Assembly: GCA_021734245.1 (NCBI GenBank)
Contig: JAIPJH010000001.1
Span: 88,812-152,811 of the forward strand
Source: Candidatus Cloacimonadota bacterium
GTDB lineage: Bacteria; Cloacimonadota; Cloacimonadia; Cloacimonadales; TCS61
Direction of reading: 5' to 3'
DNA length: 64,000 nt
In this document: in pieces, positions 36,153 to 45,485 of the stretch
How the letters are laid out: every line of letters begins with the position of its first letter
How positions within the stretch are numbered: the stretch's first letter is position 1
Program-made: the position numbers and the translations under genes
The notes under the pieces: generated by a model
Seen by the model: the letters and a program-made list of their open reading frames with translations, nothing else
The model's database searches: none
Told to the model about the DNA's origin: nothing

Positions 36153-36992
36153 TTATTTTTTTGAACGATTCTTTCGCTGCTGATTCTTTAGTTTCTTATA
36201 TTCATCCAATGTGATTGTTTCCCGCTCATCAGCATCGGAAATGAGATTGATTTTGTTGTTATAATAATCGTTCTTGAGAACATACATTTTTTTATCTTTA
36301 TATTCGATCATCTCTTCCAAGTTTGGAAAGCCTTCTGATTGTGCTAAATAGAAATCTTCTTCGTAATGCAAACAACACAACAATCTACCACATGGTCCTG
36401 AAATCTTGGATAGATTGCTGAGAAGATTCTGGTCTTTTGCCATCTGGATTGTAACTTGATTGAATTTTTTGAGGAAGGTGCAGCAGCAATATGTTTTTCC
36501 GCAAATACCAAAACCGCCGTACCTTCTGGCATCTTCCCTGCCGGAAGTTTGATGAAGCTCGATCCTGGTTTTGAATTCAGTGGCCAGTTCTCTTACAAAA
36601 TCTCTAAAATCTATACGCCCATCGGCTGAGAAAAAGAAAGTCAATTTATTGCCGTCCAATTGATAACAAGTTTCCAGAAGTTTCATCTCGAAGGGATATT
36701 TCTTCACCATTTTCAGGAATTTCTCTTTGGCTTCCTGTTCTTTACGTTTAACGATTTCCAGTTGTTTAAAATCTTCTTCGGTAGCTATTCTGGTGATCTT
36801 GTTGATCTCGCCCTTTTCCAGTTTTTCCTGCAGTTCTTCATCTTCTACCGAACAATTTAACACTCTACCGATATCTTCTCCTCTTTCAACCCTGGCGATA
36901 ACCTGCATATCGGGTTCAATGAGAAGATTTTTTTTATTTACGAAATATCCTGTTCTTTCCGAACGAAACATCAGTTCTACTAATTCCTGCAT
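36153..36992 (-). CDS. ricT: RicT/YaaT-like PSP1 domain protein
   Basis: The PSP1 C-terminal domain is recognisable from GGFGICGKTYCCCTFLKK and SGPCGRLLCCL, segments rich in cysteines that bind Fe-S in the Bacillus RicAFT complex. In Bacillus, RicT aids RNase Y-dependent RNA processing and phosphorelay. No ricA or ricF is in the window. At 279 residues it has normal length. The leader ATTAATTGGAGAATAGATG, with GGAG as Shine-Dalgarno, is identical to that of lolD. Confidence 0.85.
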   Translation of the reverse strand: MQELVELMFRSERTGYFVNKKNLLIEPDMQVIARVERGEDIGRVLNCSVEDEELQEKLEKGEINKITRIATEEDFKQLEIVKRKEQEAKEKFLKMVKKYPFEMKLLETCYQLDGNKLTFFFSADGRIDFRDFVRELATEFKTRIELHQTSGREDARRYGGFGICGKTYCCCTFLKKFNQVTIQMAKDQNLLSNLSKISGPCGRLLCCLHYEEDFYLAQSEGFPNLEEMIEYKDKKMYVLKNDYYNNKINLISDADERETITLDEYKKLKNQQRKNRSKK

Positions 36993-37049
36993 CTATTCTC
37001 CAATTAATAATTTTTTTAACAAATTTCACCGAAATTTATCAGTAAATTA

Positions 37050-38267
37050 TCATTCCAAAACTATTTTACGAAGATTACTGTAAAGCTCTTTCTCGGCTTT
37101 TGTGTATTCCAGATTTCGCCTTTCTTTTACCAGTTTGGCTGTTTCATCAAATTTTGCTTTTTCGTTTTCCACCAAAACAGAAGCTTTTCCCCAATGGAAT
37201 GATGGAATGTAATTCATAAAAAGTTCACTGCCAATTAGATTGCAACCTGCACCAATTGAGGTTCCAGTGTTGATTGTACAATTTATTCCAGTTTTGGAAT
37301 GATCTCCGATCAGACATCCCAGAAATTGACAGCCCGTTTTGATCTTTTTTATTTTTGGATAAAAGTACATCTCCACTTCTGAGTAAGTATTTTTGAGATC
37401 ACTGTTGTTTGTATCTGCTCCGATATTTACCCACTCTCCCAGATAACTGTGCCCCAGAAATCCATCGTGCTGTTTATTGGAAAATGCCTGAAATATCGAT
37501 TCCTCAACTTCTCCGCCAACTTTACAGACCGGTCCGATCGAAGTTCCTTCGTAGATCTTCGCTCCCACTTTTATTGTGGAATTCTTGCCTACGTAAACAG
37601 GACCAATGATAACGGCATTCGGCATGATCTTAGCATTTTCATCAACTATTATGGGACCTTCAGTTGCATCCAGAACAACACCCGGAGCAATTTTCGAATT
37701 TTCTCCCAACCAGATATTGTAGGGATTCAAAAGAGTTACACCCTGCTCAGCTTCAAAGTAGTTATCTTTCTCGTAAAAGAAATTCTGGAAATCTTTTTCG
37801 ATATATTTGGAGTTTTCTGAAATCAATTCCCAGATATAATTCCAGCAAGCTTCCTTTTCCCATTTTACCTTATCTAAATCTTTGAAAAGTTCAGGTAGGT
37901 CTTCCGATGAATATTTTCCTTTTGAAGGAAGAAAACGAGCTGCTAATATTTCCGATTTATAAACCAGACAGCAATTCTCATCCAAATTTGAGATTGCTTC
38001 AACCAATTCATTATTTATCTTTAATCTGCTGTTGATAAAAATGGTATCTTTGCTTGCTAAATTGTTTATAATCCATTCTGGATGTCTTTCTTTGTAAATT
38101 TTCTGCAGAAGCGGATGAACAACTATATTTGTAATCTCTTTTTCCAGATAAGCAATAATGCGCTGACGCAGTTTTAATATCCCAACTCTGAGATCACCTG
38201 TGCTTCTGGTCAAAGTTATCGGGAAGAAATTTTCCCATTTCTTATCGTCAAAGATCACATAATTCAT
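37050..38267 (-). CDS. Putative sugar-1-phosphate nucleotidyltransferase (GlmU-like, left-handed beta-helix)
   Basis: The N-terminal half (about 1-200) resembles the putative sugar nucleotidyltransferase family of Bacteroidota, starting with FDDKKWENFFPITLTRSTGDLRVG. The C-terminal half (about 185-365) has hexapeptide repeats of a left-handed beta-helix, as in GlmU acyltransferase domains. It probably makes an activated sugar for cell envelope synthesis. The classic LxGGxGTRM nucleotide loop is not present, so catalysis by the N-terminal part is uncertain. It begins 19 bases after a strong hairpin. Confidence 0.75.
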   Translation of the reverse strand: MNYVIFDDKKWENFFPITLTRSTGDLRVGILKLRQRIIAYLEKEITNIVVHPLLQKIYKERHPEWIINNLASKDTIFINSRLKINNELVEAISNLDENCCLVYKSEILAARFLPSKGKYSSEDLPELFKDLDKVKWEKEACWNYIWELISENSKYIEKDFQNFFYEKDNYFEAEQGVTLLNPYNIWLGENSKIAPGVVLDATEGPIIVDENAKIMPNAVIIGPVYVGKNSTIKVGAKIYEGTSIGPVCKVGGEVEESIFQAFSNKQHDGFLGHSYLGEWVNIGADTNNSDLKNTYSEVEMYFYPKIKKIKTGCQFLGCLIGDHSKTGINCTINTGTSIGAGCNLIGSELFMNYIPSFHWGKASVLVENEKAKFDETAKLVKERRNLEYTKAEKELYSNLRKIVLE

Positions 38268-38285
38268 TGAATCTCCAATTATTAT

Positions 38286-38319
38286 AAACCTTCCAGATTT
38301 TCAAAATCCTGGAAGGTTT
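38286..38319 (-). terminator. Strong hairpin between the transglutaminase-like gene and the sugar nucleotidyltransferase gene
   Basis: AAACCTTCCAG and CTGGAAGGTTT pair perfectly, and the interior GATTTT-C-AAAATC extends the stem to about 16 pairs with one bulge. On the minus strand the tail is TTTATAATAATT, so it may terminate or attenuate transcription 9 bases after the upstream stop. It could also be a dispersed palindrome. Confidence 0.5.
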
Positions 38320-38327
38320 TGATTGAT

Positions 38328-39773
38328 TTAGTCTTTTGCCAATTTGATTATCCTGGGTTCTACATTCTTAAATTGCGGCATAGCCATACCGATATCTGCA
38401 TTGATGTAAGTAGGATCGCAAACAATATATTTTGCATTATCCACGATAACCAGATCACCTGGAATTTCTGAAAGAAAATGAACTGCAGTTGCCACATGGC
38501 CCGGATAATCCAGTCCAATCACTTCCCGTTTAAGAATTTGCTTTATGAGATAAGAAAAAATTATAGAGCGATCTTCGCAGTCGCAGTAAGGATAGAACAG
38601 AGTTTCGTCAGAGAAAAAACTTTTCTCTCTGCCGAATTGTTCACCATCAGTTTTATATTGGAAAGCAGTTTGCACAAAACGCAAGATCACATTGGCAGCT
38701 TCAGCTTCCGATCTTCCCTCAATAATTGGTTTTAAACCCTGCATTAAAGATTGAGTTGCTTCTGGAGATAGCGGAGCGTTGAAATAAACATCCAGATTGG
38801 TCTGCGGATAGTTTTCGAAAAACTCTGTAGCATTCTGATCGTATTTTACCGGAATTCGATATTCAATTCCTTCATATCGGAAGACGAGTTCTTTTTCTAC
38901 TATCGTTGTATTTATGCGTGGAGAATCTTTAATACCCAGATCGATCAGAGCATCTGCATCAGGATATTTTCCATCATAAGTATTGATGGCAAAATCCAGT
39001 TTTTCATTGTTGTCGAACATTACAGCATAATAGCGTTTACCATCCATTTCCACAAATGTGACACCGAAAATTTTATTGGCAGAAGGAATGAGCAGATAAA
39101 CCGAACCTTTTCCATAACCAACTTTACATTCATAACCGGATTTTGTAAGCATGAACCAGATAAAAAGTCGGGTCAGGTTTTTATCTTCATTGGAAATCCT
39201 TTTGCCAACTTCGTTCAATAAGAGGCAGTAGCCCCAATCGTTCAAATTCATCTTCTGTTTTGATTCTTGAAGCTGATCAAGCAGTGCTTCAAAATCGGTA
39301 TTACTGGTAATGTACCAGAAATTAGCTACTGCTTTTTCATTCAAAGGATCAAGAGCAACTTTCAGTTCTGGTTCGTAATTAAATTCCAAAGGAAGACCCC
39401 AGAAAGTTACATCGATTACCGGAGCAGTTTTATCTACTTTAATCATACTGTTCTTCTCTACCTGCTCTTCCACTTGTGGAACGACAACCTCTTCCACAAT
39501 ATTTTCTTCAGGAAGTTCAACCACTTCCTTTTCTTCTACTTGTGGTGGTTCCACAGGTTTGGGAGTATCATCGATCTTCTCGCCTGTAAAAGTTTTGTAT
39601 GGTTCCCAGTTTTTTTCCAGGAATTCTACGAAAGCTTTATCCTGAGCACTTTTGTAGTCACGAAACTGTTGCATCTGTTTCTGTTGCCAGGCTTCATAAT
39701 CATCCTGTGCAAATAATGCAATAATAACCAAAACGCTTAAAACTAAAAGCAGTGTAAAAGTTCTTTTATTCAT
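38328..39773 (-). CDS. Exported protein with transglutaminase-like domain
   Basis: A signal peptide (about 1-22) is followed by a Pro/Glu/Val-rich linker (about 68-108), a middle domain of unknown type, and a C-terminal transglutaminase-like cysteine-protease fold. The likely triad is C399 (CDCED), H426 (PGHVATAV) and D453 (CDPTYINADIG). Position and order fit the family. The charged linker suggests the protein crosses the cell wall space. It sits between a glycosyltransferase and a sugar nucleotidyltransferase, near PBP1A, so a role in envelope processing is plausible. The substrate is not known. Confidence 0.7.
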   Translation of the reverse strand: MNKRTFTLLLVLSVLVIIALFAQDDYEAWQQKQMQQFRDYKSAQDKAFVEFLEKNWEPYKTFTGEKIDDTPKPVEPPQVEEKEVVELPEENIVEEVVVPQVEEQVEKNSMIKVDKTAPVIDVTFWGLPLEFNYEPELKVALDPLNEKAVANFWYITSNTDFEALLDQLQESKQKMNLNDWGYCLLLNEVGKRISNEDKNLTRLFIWFMLTKSGYECKVGYGKGSVYLLIPSANKIFGVTFVEMDGKRYYAVMFDNNEKLDFAINTYDGKYPDADALIDLGIKDSPRINTTIVEKELVFRYEGIEYRIPVKYDQNATEFFENYPQTNLDVYFNAPLSPEATQSLMQGLKPIIEGRSEAEAANVILRFVQTAFQYKTDGEQFGREKSFFSDETLFYPYCDCEDRSIIFSYLIKQILKREVIGLDYPGHVATAVHFLSEIPGDLVIVDNAKYIVCDPTYINADIGMAMPQFKNVEPRIIKLAKD

Positions 39774-39794
39774 AGCTCCTCCCGATAAAATGAA

Positions 39795-40907
39795 CTATCT
39801 TTTCCAATTAAAAATGCTAAATGCCCCCAAGCAGGCCACAACTATAAAATAAACTGGTTGCAAGATAAACCAAAGCGGATAAAAACTCAACTTGTTTTTT
39901 TCCTCACCAAATTTTTTAAGTCCTTTTTTGATAAAATTTATCTCTAAAAGAAAGCGAATTATCATTATTGAAACAGCCAATAGAAAATTATTAAATAGCA
40001 AAATGATCGGTAGAATTACTACCAGAAATGCACTTATCAAATAAAAGAAAAACTCCGGATTCAAGCCGATTTGCGATTTCATATTGGAAGCCCAGCGGCT
40101 GCGCTGACTGATAAGTTGCTTCCAGCTGGATACAGGTTGTGTGTAGGCATAAGAAGGTGATGAAAAAGCAAAACGTATTTTTTTCCCAGCTTTTCTAAAA
40201 AGCTGCATCAAATTCACATCATCACCGGAAATTAAATGTTTTATCTTTTCAAAGCCACCTACACTTTTGAATGCTGTTTTTCGGTAGGAAATATTCTGGC
40301 CTGAACAGGAAAATGCTTTTCCAGCCGAAATTGCTGCGGCAGCTGCAAAGAATAATGCCAGAAAATCAAAATGCTCAAATTTCTGAGCAATATTCGATTT
40401 TTTCCAATTATCTAATTTTGTTCTTGAAAATCCTACTACCATATCGGCATCATCAAAATTTGCCAGCATCGCTTCGATCCATCTATTGCCTACCAGACAA
40501 TCTGCATCTGTAAGCATAACAATCTCACCTTCTGCAATTTCAATTGCCTGTGAGAGTGCATTCTTTTTTGGAGATTTCGCTTCTTCCCTATTCTTTACAT
40601 TTAATAGTATTACTTGTTCCCACTTGTTGCCAAATTCTTCAACTATTTTGACAGTATCATCAGTGGAAGCATCATTTGCCACGATTATTTCATATAATTT
40701 TTTTGAATATGATTGATTAACAAGGGCTGTTAAAATCCGGTTTATATTTTTTTCTTCATTTCTGGCTGCAATAACAACAGAAACAAATGGTTTTTCATAG
40801 TTTATGAGATCTTTGCCCTGGTTTAATCCTTTTCCAAACAGGAATAAATAATAAAGATAAATTAACAGCGAAAATACAGCAGCACCGGAAACTATTTGCC
40901 AGATCAA
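39795..40907 (-). CDS. Membrane-bound family 2 glycosyltransferase
   Basis: One N-terminal helix (about 2-24), a GT-A catalytic domain and three or so C-terminal helices. Motifs are VVIAARNEEKN, the ANDASTDDT segment, DAD (in LTDADCLVG) and QRSRW, the processive-type QxxRW motif. It resembles enzymes that make glycolipids or polysaccharides. The start is a TTG at 40905-40907, directly after the PBP1A stop, with GAGGAA upstream, so its translation is coupled to PBP1A. Confidence 0.87.
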   Translation of the reverse strand: MIWQIVSGAAVFSLLIYLYYLFLFGKGLNQGKDLINYEKPFVSVVIAARNEEKNINRILTALVNQSYSKKLYEIIVANDASTDDTVKIVEEFGNKWEQVILLNVKNREEAKSPKKNALSQAIEIAEGEIVMLTDADCLVGNRWIEAMLANFDDADMVVGFSRTKLDNWKKSNIAQKFEHFDFLALFFAAAAAISAGKAFSCSGQNISYRKTAFKSVGGFEKIKHLISGDDVNLMQLFRKAGKKIRFAFSSPSYAYTQPVSSWKQLISQRSRWASNMKSQIGLNPEFFFYLISAFLVVILPIILLFNNFLLAVSIMIIRFLLEINFIKKGLKKFGEEKNKLSFYPLWFILQPVYFIVVACLGAFSIFNWKR

Positions 40908-43382
40908 CTATTCCTCATTGTATAATTTCTTGAACAACTCATCCAGAGAATCAGATTCATAGCGAATTGGTTTATGTATTTCATCTTCCCGCAACCAGGG
41001 AGGGCCTTTCCAAAGCAGGCTGTCGGGACGTGTTACATATTTTCTGTCCTTAATTATCTGTGCACCATGCAGATCAATTGGTCCTGGAACAGGTTCCGGC
41101 ATAATTATCGTTGAATCTGGTTTTGTTGTATCTGGAACTACCTCTATATAGCGGATAGAATCCGGCCATTCATATGGAATTCCACCCAAATCGATAACAA
41201 GGGAATCCATATCATTTTCTCGATACATGGTTGGATAAAAGTTATAGTTTAAACTGTCTGATAATCGAGTTGGTTCTGTTCCAACTATGAAATATTCATC
41301 CATTGTTTCTTCAAAAGTATTTTTGGGAAGTAAGCCTGTTTCTTTAGAAATTTCGACAGTGATAATTCCTTCTGGTTTTTCAAACTGCAATGCACTGCCG
41401 TCGATGATGGGCCGACCCCGATTATTTTTTGGTGAATCAAGCACAATTGCACGTTTCATAATGTGGGGCCAGGCAGGTAAAGCTGCTACAGCACCTGACT
41501 GACTTTTTCCCAATGTGTCATTGTTATCAAATCCGACCCAGATTCCGGTAACAAGTTTTTTGTTGTAGCCGATAAACCAGGCATCTCGAAAATCATCTGT
41601 AGTACCTGTTTTTCCAGCAGCATTCCATTTGTAGGTTACAGATTCCAGATCTCCATAGCCGGGCTGCCAGCGAATTCCGACTCCAGTTCCTTCATTTACA
41701 ACTGACTGCATCAGACTTGCCATAAGATAAGCGGTTTGATCGGACACAACTCTGATCTTATCCGTTTCATTCGATTCCAGGATCTTTCCCTGATGATCTT
41801 CCACACGTCGAATAAAAATCGGTTTAACCCGATTTCCATTATTTGGGAATGTAGTATAAGCCGTAATTAGTTCGTATGGAATAACTTCCATCGATCCTAC
41901 ACAGATTGCATAATAGGGATAGACCGGCGTTGTTATTCCAAAACGCTTGGCATAATCGACAACACGGTACGGGCTGATATCGAAAATGGTTTTGGCTGCA
42001 AAAATATTCCGAGATTTTTTCAGACCTTCTCGAAGTCGTGTGTAACCAAAATTTTTCTGAGAGTAGTTATGAATACTCCAGAAAAGCGTATCAGACTGAA
42101 TAAAGGCAAATGGTTCGTCTTTGATTATCGTAGCTGGAGTGTAACCTTCCGTAAGAGCAGCTGTGTAAAGTATCGGTTTAAAGGAAGATCCCGGCTGCCT
42201 TTTGGACTGCATAATACGATTCAATTTACTGTGATTGAAATTACGCCCTCCGATCATGACTCGAACATAACCGGTTTCCGGCTCGATGGAAAAAACTCCA
42301 CCTTGAACATACGGAGTAACAATATTTATCGTATCAACAGGGAAATCTTCATATTTGAATTCATATTCGTTCTTTTTTTCGAAAGCTGAAAGGCAGGAAT
42401 TTAAAGCTGTATCAGCAAAAGCTTGAAGATCAGAATCTAAAGTTGTATAGATTTTTAACCCTTTGGTAAAAAGAGTTGTTGTTCCATATTTATTTTCCAG
42501 AAGAACACGAATATATTCGTTAAAATAATCATCTGCACTCTGATTTCCTTTGGGATAATGAAGAACAATATTTTTGAGGCGTGCATCCACAAACTCCTGA
42601 TCTGTGATTACACCTTCTTCCAACATTCGTAGAAGAACCAGATTTCTTCTGTTAAAAGCTTTTTCTGGATAATTAAAAGGATAATAACCACTTGGTTTTT
42701 GCGGCATTCCGATGATCAAAGCTGCTTCTTCTATTGTGAGATCTTTAGCATCTTTTCCAAAATATTTTTGAGATGCCACTTCGATACCGTAAAGTCCAGG
42801 TCCAAAAGGAGATTTGTTAAGATAGAGCTCCAGGATTTCTTCTTTGGAAAAATGTTTTTCAATCCTTATTGCCAGAAGCAATTCTTTGATCTTTCGGGGA
42901 ATTGTTTTATCCAGTGAAAGGAACATATTCCTGGCAACCTGCTGCGTGATCGTGCTGGCTCCCTGAGAAAAACTGCCTCGCTGCAGATCAATTACGATAG
43001 CTCTGATAAATCCGGTAAGATCCATACCCCAATGTTCGAAGAAATTCTTATCTTCTACAGCAATTATGCCATTTATCAGATAATCCGGCAGTTGACTGAT
43101 ATCGGTGAGTTTACGGCGTTCAAAAGAGAATCTGTGTATTAGTTTATCGTTTCTATCATAAACTTCTGAACCCACTTTCAATTCATATCTGGTCAGTTCA
43201 CTAAGTGGTGGAAGTTCATTGCTGTAATAATAAAAAGTTCCAAAACCTGCTCCAACGAAAAAAATGATTATACAAAAGAAAACAAATAATATTTTCAGTG
43301 TTAAACTTGGTTTATAATTATCTACTTTTTTTAACCGTTTTCGGCTGATTCTTCTTTTTTTTCTTCTCTTTTTACTACTCAT
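40908..43382 (-). CDS. mrcA: Class A penicillin-binding protein (PBP1A-type)
   Basis: A bifunctional peptidoglycan synthase. A basic cytoplasmic start and membrane helix (about 25-50) lead to a GT51 transglycosylase with EDKNFFEHWGMD and QGASTITQQVARN. The transpeptidase has SSFKP (SxxK nucleophile), a SRN-type motif (KKSRN) and KTGTTDDFRDAW. A proline-rich tail of about 100 residues follows. Its ATG overlaps the preceding gene's end by 8 bases, and the glycosyltransferase starts at its stop codon. Confidence 0.93.
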   Translation of the reverse strand: MSSKKRRKKRRISRKRLKKVDNYKPSLTLKILFVFFCIIIFFVGAGFGTFYYYSNELPPLSELTRYELKVGSEVYDRNDKLIHRFSFERRKLTDISQLPDYLINGIIAVEDKNFFEHWGMDLTGFIRAIVIDLQRGSFSQGASTITQQVARNMFLSLDKTIPRKIKELLLAIRIEKHFSKEEILELYLNKSPFGPGLYGIEVASQKYFGKDAKDLTIEEAALIIGMPQKPSGYYPFNYPEKAFNRRNLVLLRMLEEGVITDQEFVDARLKNIVLHYPKGNQSADDYFNEYIRVLLENKYGTTTLFTKGLKIYTTLDSDLQAFADTALNSCLSAFEKKNEYEFKYEDFPVDTINIVTPYVQGGVFSIEPETGYVRVMIGGRNFNHSKLNRIMQSKRQPGSSFKPILYTAALTEGYTPATIIKDEPFAFIQSDTLFWSIHNYSQKNFGYTRLREGLKKSRNIFAAKTIFDISPYRVVDYAKRFGITTPVYPYYAICVGSMEVIPYELITAYTTFPNNGNRVKPIFIRRVEDHQGKILESNETDKIRVVSDQTAYLMASLMQSVVNEGTGVGIRWQPGYGDLESVTYKWNAAGKTGTTDDFRDAWFIGYNKKLVTGIWVGFDNNDTLGKSQSGAVAALPAWPHIMKRAIVLDSPKNNRGRPIIDGSALQFEKPEGIITVEISKETGLLPKNTFEETMDEYFIVGTEPTRLSDSLNYNFYPTMYRENDMDSLVIDLGGIPYEWPDSIRYIEVVPDTTKPDSTIIMPEPVPGPIDLHGAQIIKDRKYVTRPDSLLWKGPPWLREDEIHKPIRYESDSLDELFKKLYNEE

Positions 43383-43911
43383 AACTTCCTGTATTTACCT
43401 TATGTTTCTCATCAAAATCTTCTTTTAATTTATCAATGAATATTTTTGCCAAATATCCAGTAATAATTCCAGTAGCTATTCCCATTATAATCAGCACCGG
43501 CGTCAAATAAAATATTGAATTTTCTTTGATCAAAACCAATCTTACGATTATCATTTGACCAAAATTGTGACCAACAGCACCAGCTATACTGATTCCCAAA
43601 ATACTGAAATTTACAGGAATTTTCAAAAGCATTATCATCAAAAATAATGAAAAGAACGTTCCCGATAATGATAATAAAGTAGCCGGGCTGAAAAGGGTTC
43701 CCGCCAGCAGTCCTCCCAGAATTGATTTGGTGAAAGCTACAATGATCCCGGGCTTGATATTTCCACTACCCAACAGCATCAAAATGATGATATTTGCCAA
43801 TCCTAATTTCATGAACGGCATAGGTTTGGGAATGAAGCTTTCCAAAATAAACACAGTAACTGCAAGTGCTGTAAAAAATGCCAGATGAACCAGATAGCTT
43901 CTTCGGCTCAT
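43375..43911 (-). CDS. Gx transporter family membrane protein (heptaprenyl diphosphate synthase component I-like)
   Basis: About 178 residues with five or six hydrophobic helices. The start SRRSYLVHLAFFTALAV and the FMKLGLANII segment match the Gx transporter / HepI-like family, relatives of ECF substrate-binding subunits. The transported molecule is unknown. I chose the ATG at 43909-43911 because a TATAAT (43937-43942, minus strand) lies just upstream. A longer reading would start at a TTG nearer 43959. The gene opens the long minus-strand set behind the serC terminator and overlaps PBP1A by 8 bases. Confidence 0.75.
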   Translation of the reverse strand: MSRRSYLVHLAFFTALAVTVFILESFIPKPMPFMKLGLANIIILMLLGSGNIKPGIIVAFTKSILGGLLAGTLFSPATLLSLSGTFFSLFLMIMLLKIPVNFSILGISIAGAVGHNFGQMIIVRLVLIKENSIFYLTPVLIIMGIATGIITGYLAKIFIDKLKEDFDEKHKVNTGSYE

Positions 43912-43962
43912 GTTCCCAAAATCAAGAAAATTCAAAATTATATCCTTAATCAATATCAATAA

Positions 43963-43987
43963 AAAAGGCGACCGAAAGCCGCCTTTT
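43963..43987 (-). terminator. Rho-independent terminator after serC
   Basis: AAAAGGCG (43963-43970) pairs with CGCCTTTT (43980-43987). On the minus strand the stem is followed by a T run of six, 24 bases after the serC stop. Confidence 0.85.
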
Positions 43988-44010
43988 CCAATTTTATTTG
44001 AACATATTTT

Positions 44011-45090
44011 CTATTTATTTGCCTTTTCAAATTCGTGCATAAATTGAGCAAGATCTTCCACTGCTTTCATTGGCAGAGAATTGTAGATAGAAGCACGGCA
44101 TCCGCCAACACTTCTGTGTCCTTTCAACCCGATCATACCTTTAGCTTTTGCTTCCGAAATGAATTTCTTTTCCAATTCTTCTGAAGGAAGACGGAAAGGC
44201 ACATTCATCCAAGATCTATCTTCAGGAACTACGGTTCCGCGATAAAAATCTGAATTGTCGAAAACATCATAGATGATCTTGGCTTTTTGTCTATTGTATT
44301 CTGCTCGAGCTTCCAGACCACCTTTATCTTCGATCCATTTTAGAACTTCGCCCACTACATAAATTGCAAAAGCAGGTGGTGTATTGAACATAGAATCTTT
44401 TCCAATGTGAGTGTTATAATCGAGCATCGTAGGAAGGCCGCTGTTTTGTTTTTCCATCAAGCTTTTTTTGATAACAACAAAAGTTGCCCCAGCTGGTCCA
44501 ATATTTTTTTGCGCTCCGCCGTAAATGAGATCATATTTTTTGAAATCGAGGGGTCGGCTGAGGAAATTGGAAGACATATCAGCAATAAGTGGAACACCTT
44601 CGGGTACATCAGGATCGATCTTCCATTCTGTTCCGCGAATTGTATTATTTGTAGTAATATGCAGATAGGCAGGATTTTCGGATAGTTCCCAGGTTTTGGG
44701 AATGTAAGTAAATTCTTTATCTTGGGACGAGGCAGCGAGATGATATTTTTTCCCAAGTTTTTTTGCTTCTTTCCAGGCTTTGGTAGACCATGCTCCTGTA
44801 TCGATGTAATTTGCTACTTTATCTTCCGGGCAGAAATTCATCGGAATCATCAAAAATTGTGTGCTGGCTCCACCTTGCAGAAAAAGAGCTACATAATCAT
44901 CTCCCAAACCCATCAATCTTAAAAGTCTGGCTCTGGCTTCTGTAATTATTTTGTCATATTCCACAGATCTGTGACTCATTTCCATCACGGAAAGTCCCGA
45001 TCCTTTGTAATCAAACAAATTTTTCTGAACTTCCAATAAAACTTCTTCCGGCAAAACAGCCGGTCCGGCATTGAAGTTGTGAACTCTCAT
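44011..45090 (-). CDS. serC: Phosphoserine aminotransferase
   Basis: A PLP enzyme that converts 3-phosphohydroxypyruvate and glutamate to phosphoserine in serine synthesis, and serves pyridoxal synthesis in some bacteria. The typical start NFNAGPAVLP, the PLP lysine in YGGAQKNIGPAG and the HRSVGGCRAS segment are present. The ATG at 45088-45090 follows GGAGGG by 8 bases; a start at 45138 lacks that. At 359 residues it has normal length. It has its own terminator. serA is not in the window. Confidence 0.95.
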   Translation of the reverse strand: MRVHNFNAGPAVLPEEVLLEVQKNLFDYKGSGLSVMEMSHRSVEYDKIITEARARLLRLMGLGDDYVALFLQGGASTQFLMIPMNFCPEDKVANYIDTGAWSTKAWKEAKKLGKKYHLAASSQDKEFTYIPKTWELSENPAYLHITTNNTIRGTEWKIDPDVPEGVPLIADMSSNFLSRPLDFKKYDLIYGGAQKNIGPAGATFVVIKKSLMEKQNSGLPTMLDYNTHIGKDSMFNTPPAFAIYVVGEVLKWIEDKGGLEARAEYNRQKAKIIYDVFDNSDFYRGTVVPEDRSWMNVPFRLPSEELEKKFISEAKAKGMIGLKGHRSVGGCRASIYNSLPMKAVEDLAQFMHEFEKANK

Positions 45091-45159
45091 ACCTTTTCCC
45101 TCCAAATAATTTTTTATGTGTTCAAATCTAAATGACATATTTTAAAGGCAAGTTTTTTT

Positions 45160-45300
45160 TGTTTCTGGTTGCTGGTTTCTTGTTGCTGGCAAGTCACGGC
45201 GTAGCTTTTTTTTACTTCCCTTGCATCAGAGAAGCCGGATTGCTGGTTTCTTGTTGCTGGCAAGTAACGGTGTAGCTTCAGCAAAGCCGGATTTATTGTT
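45160..45300. repeat. Two-copy direct repeat (GCTGGCAAGTMACGGYGTAG)
   Basis: TTGCTGGTTTCTTGTTGCTG followed by GCAAGTCACGGCGTAGCTT at 45171-45210 recurs as a second copy at 45240-45280 with a few changes, each followed by AGCCGGAT. A related copy sits at 12105-12124. The 395-base gap between serC and the next gene (45091-45485) otherwise holds no clear gene. Confidence 0.7.
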
Positions 45301-45485
45301 GATGAGCGCTGATTCTTTCAAGTTCAATAAAATCATCAAATCACTATTTTGCAGTTTTATTGGAAAGTTACTATTTTTTAGTCCAAAAATTATTTGACTT
45401 TCAGTAATCAGTTCAATTTATCGCAAATAAGATTATAATTGTTAATTGGAGATTTTAAAATTTATGAAAAATGTAGTTGGTATTC

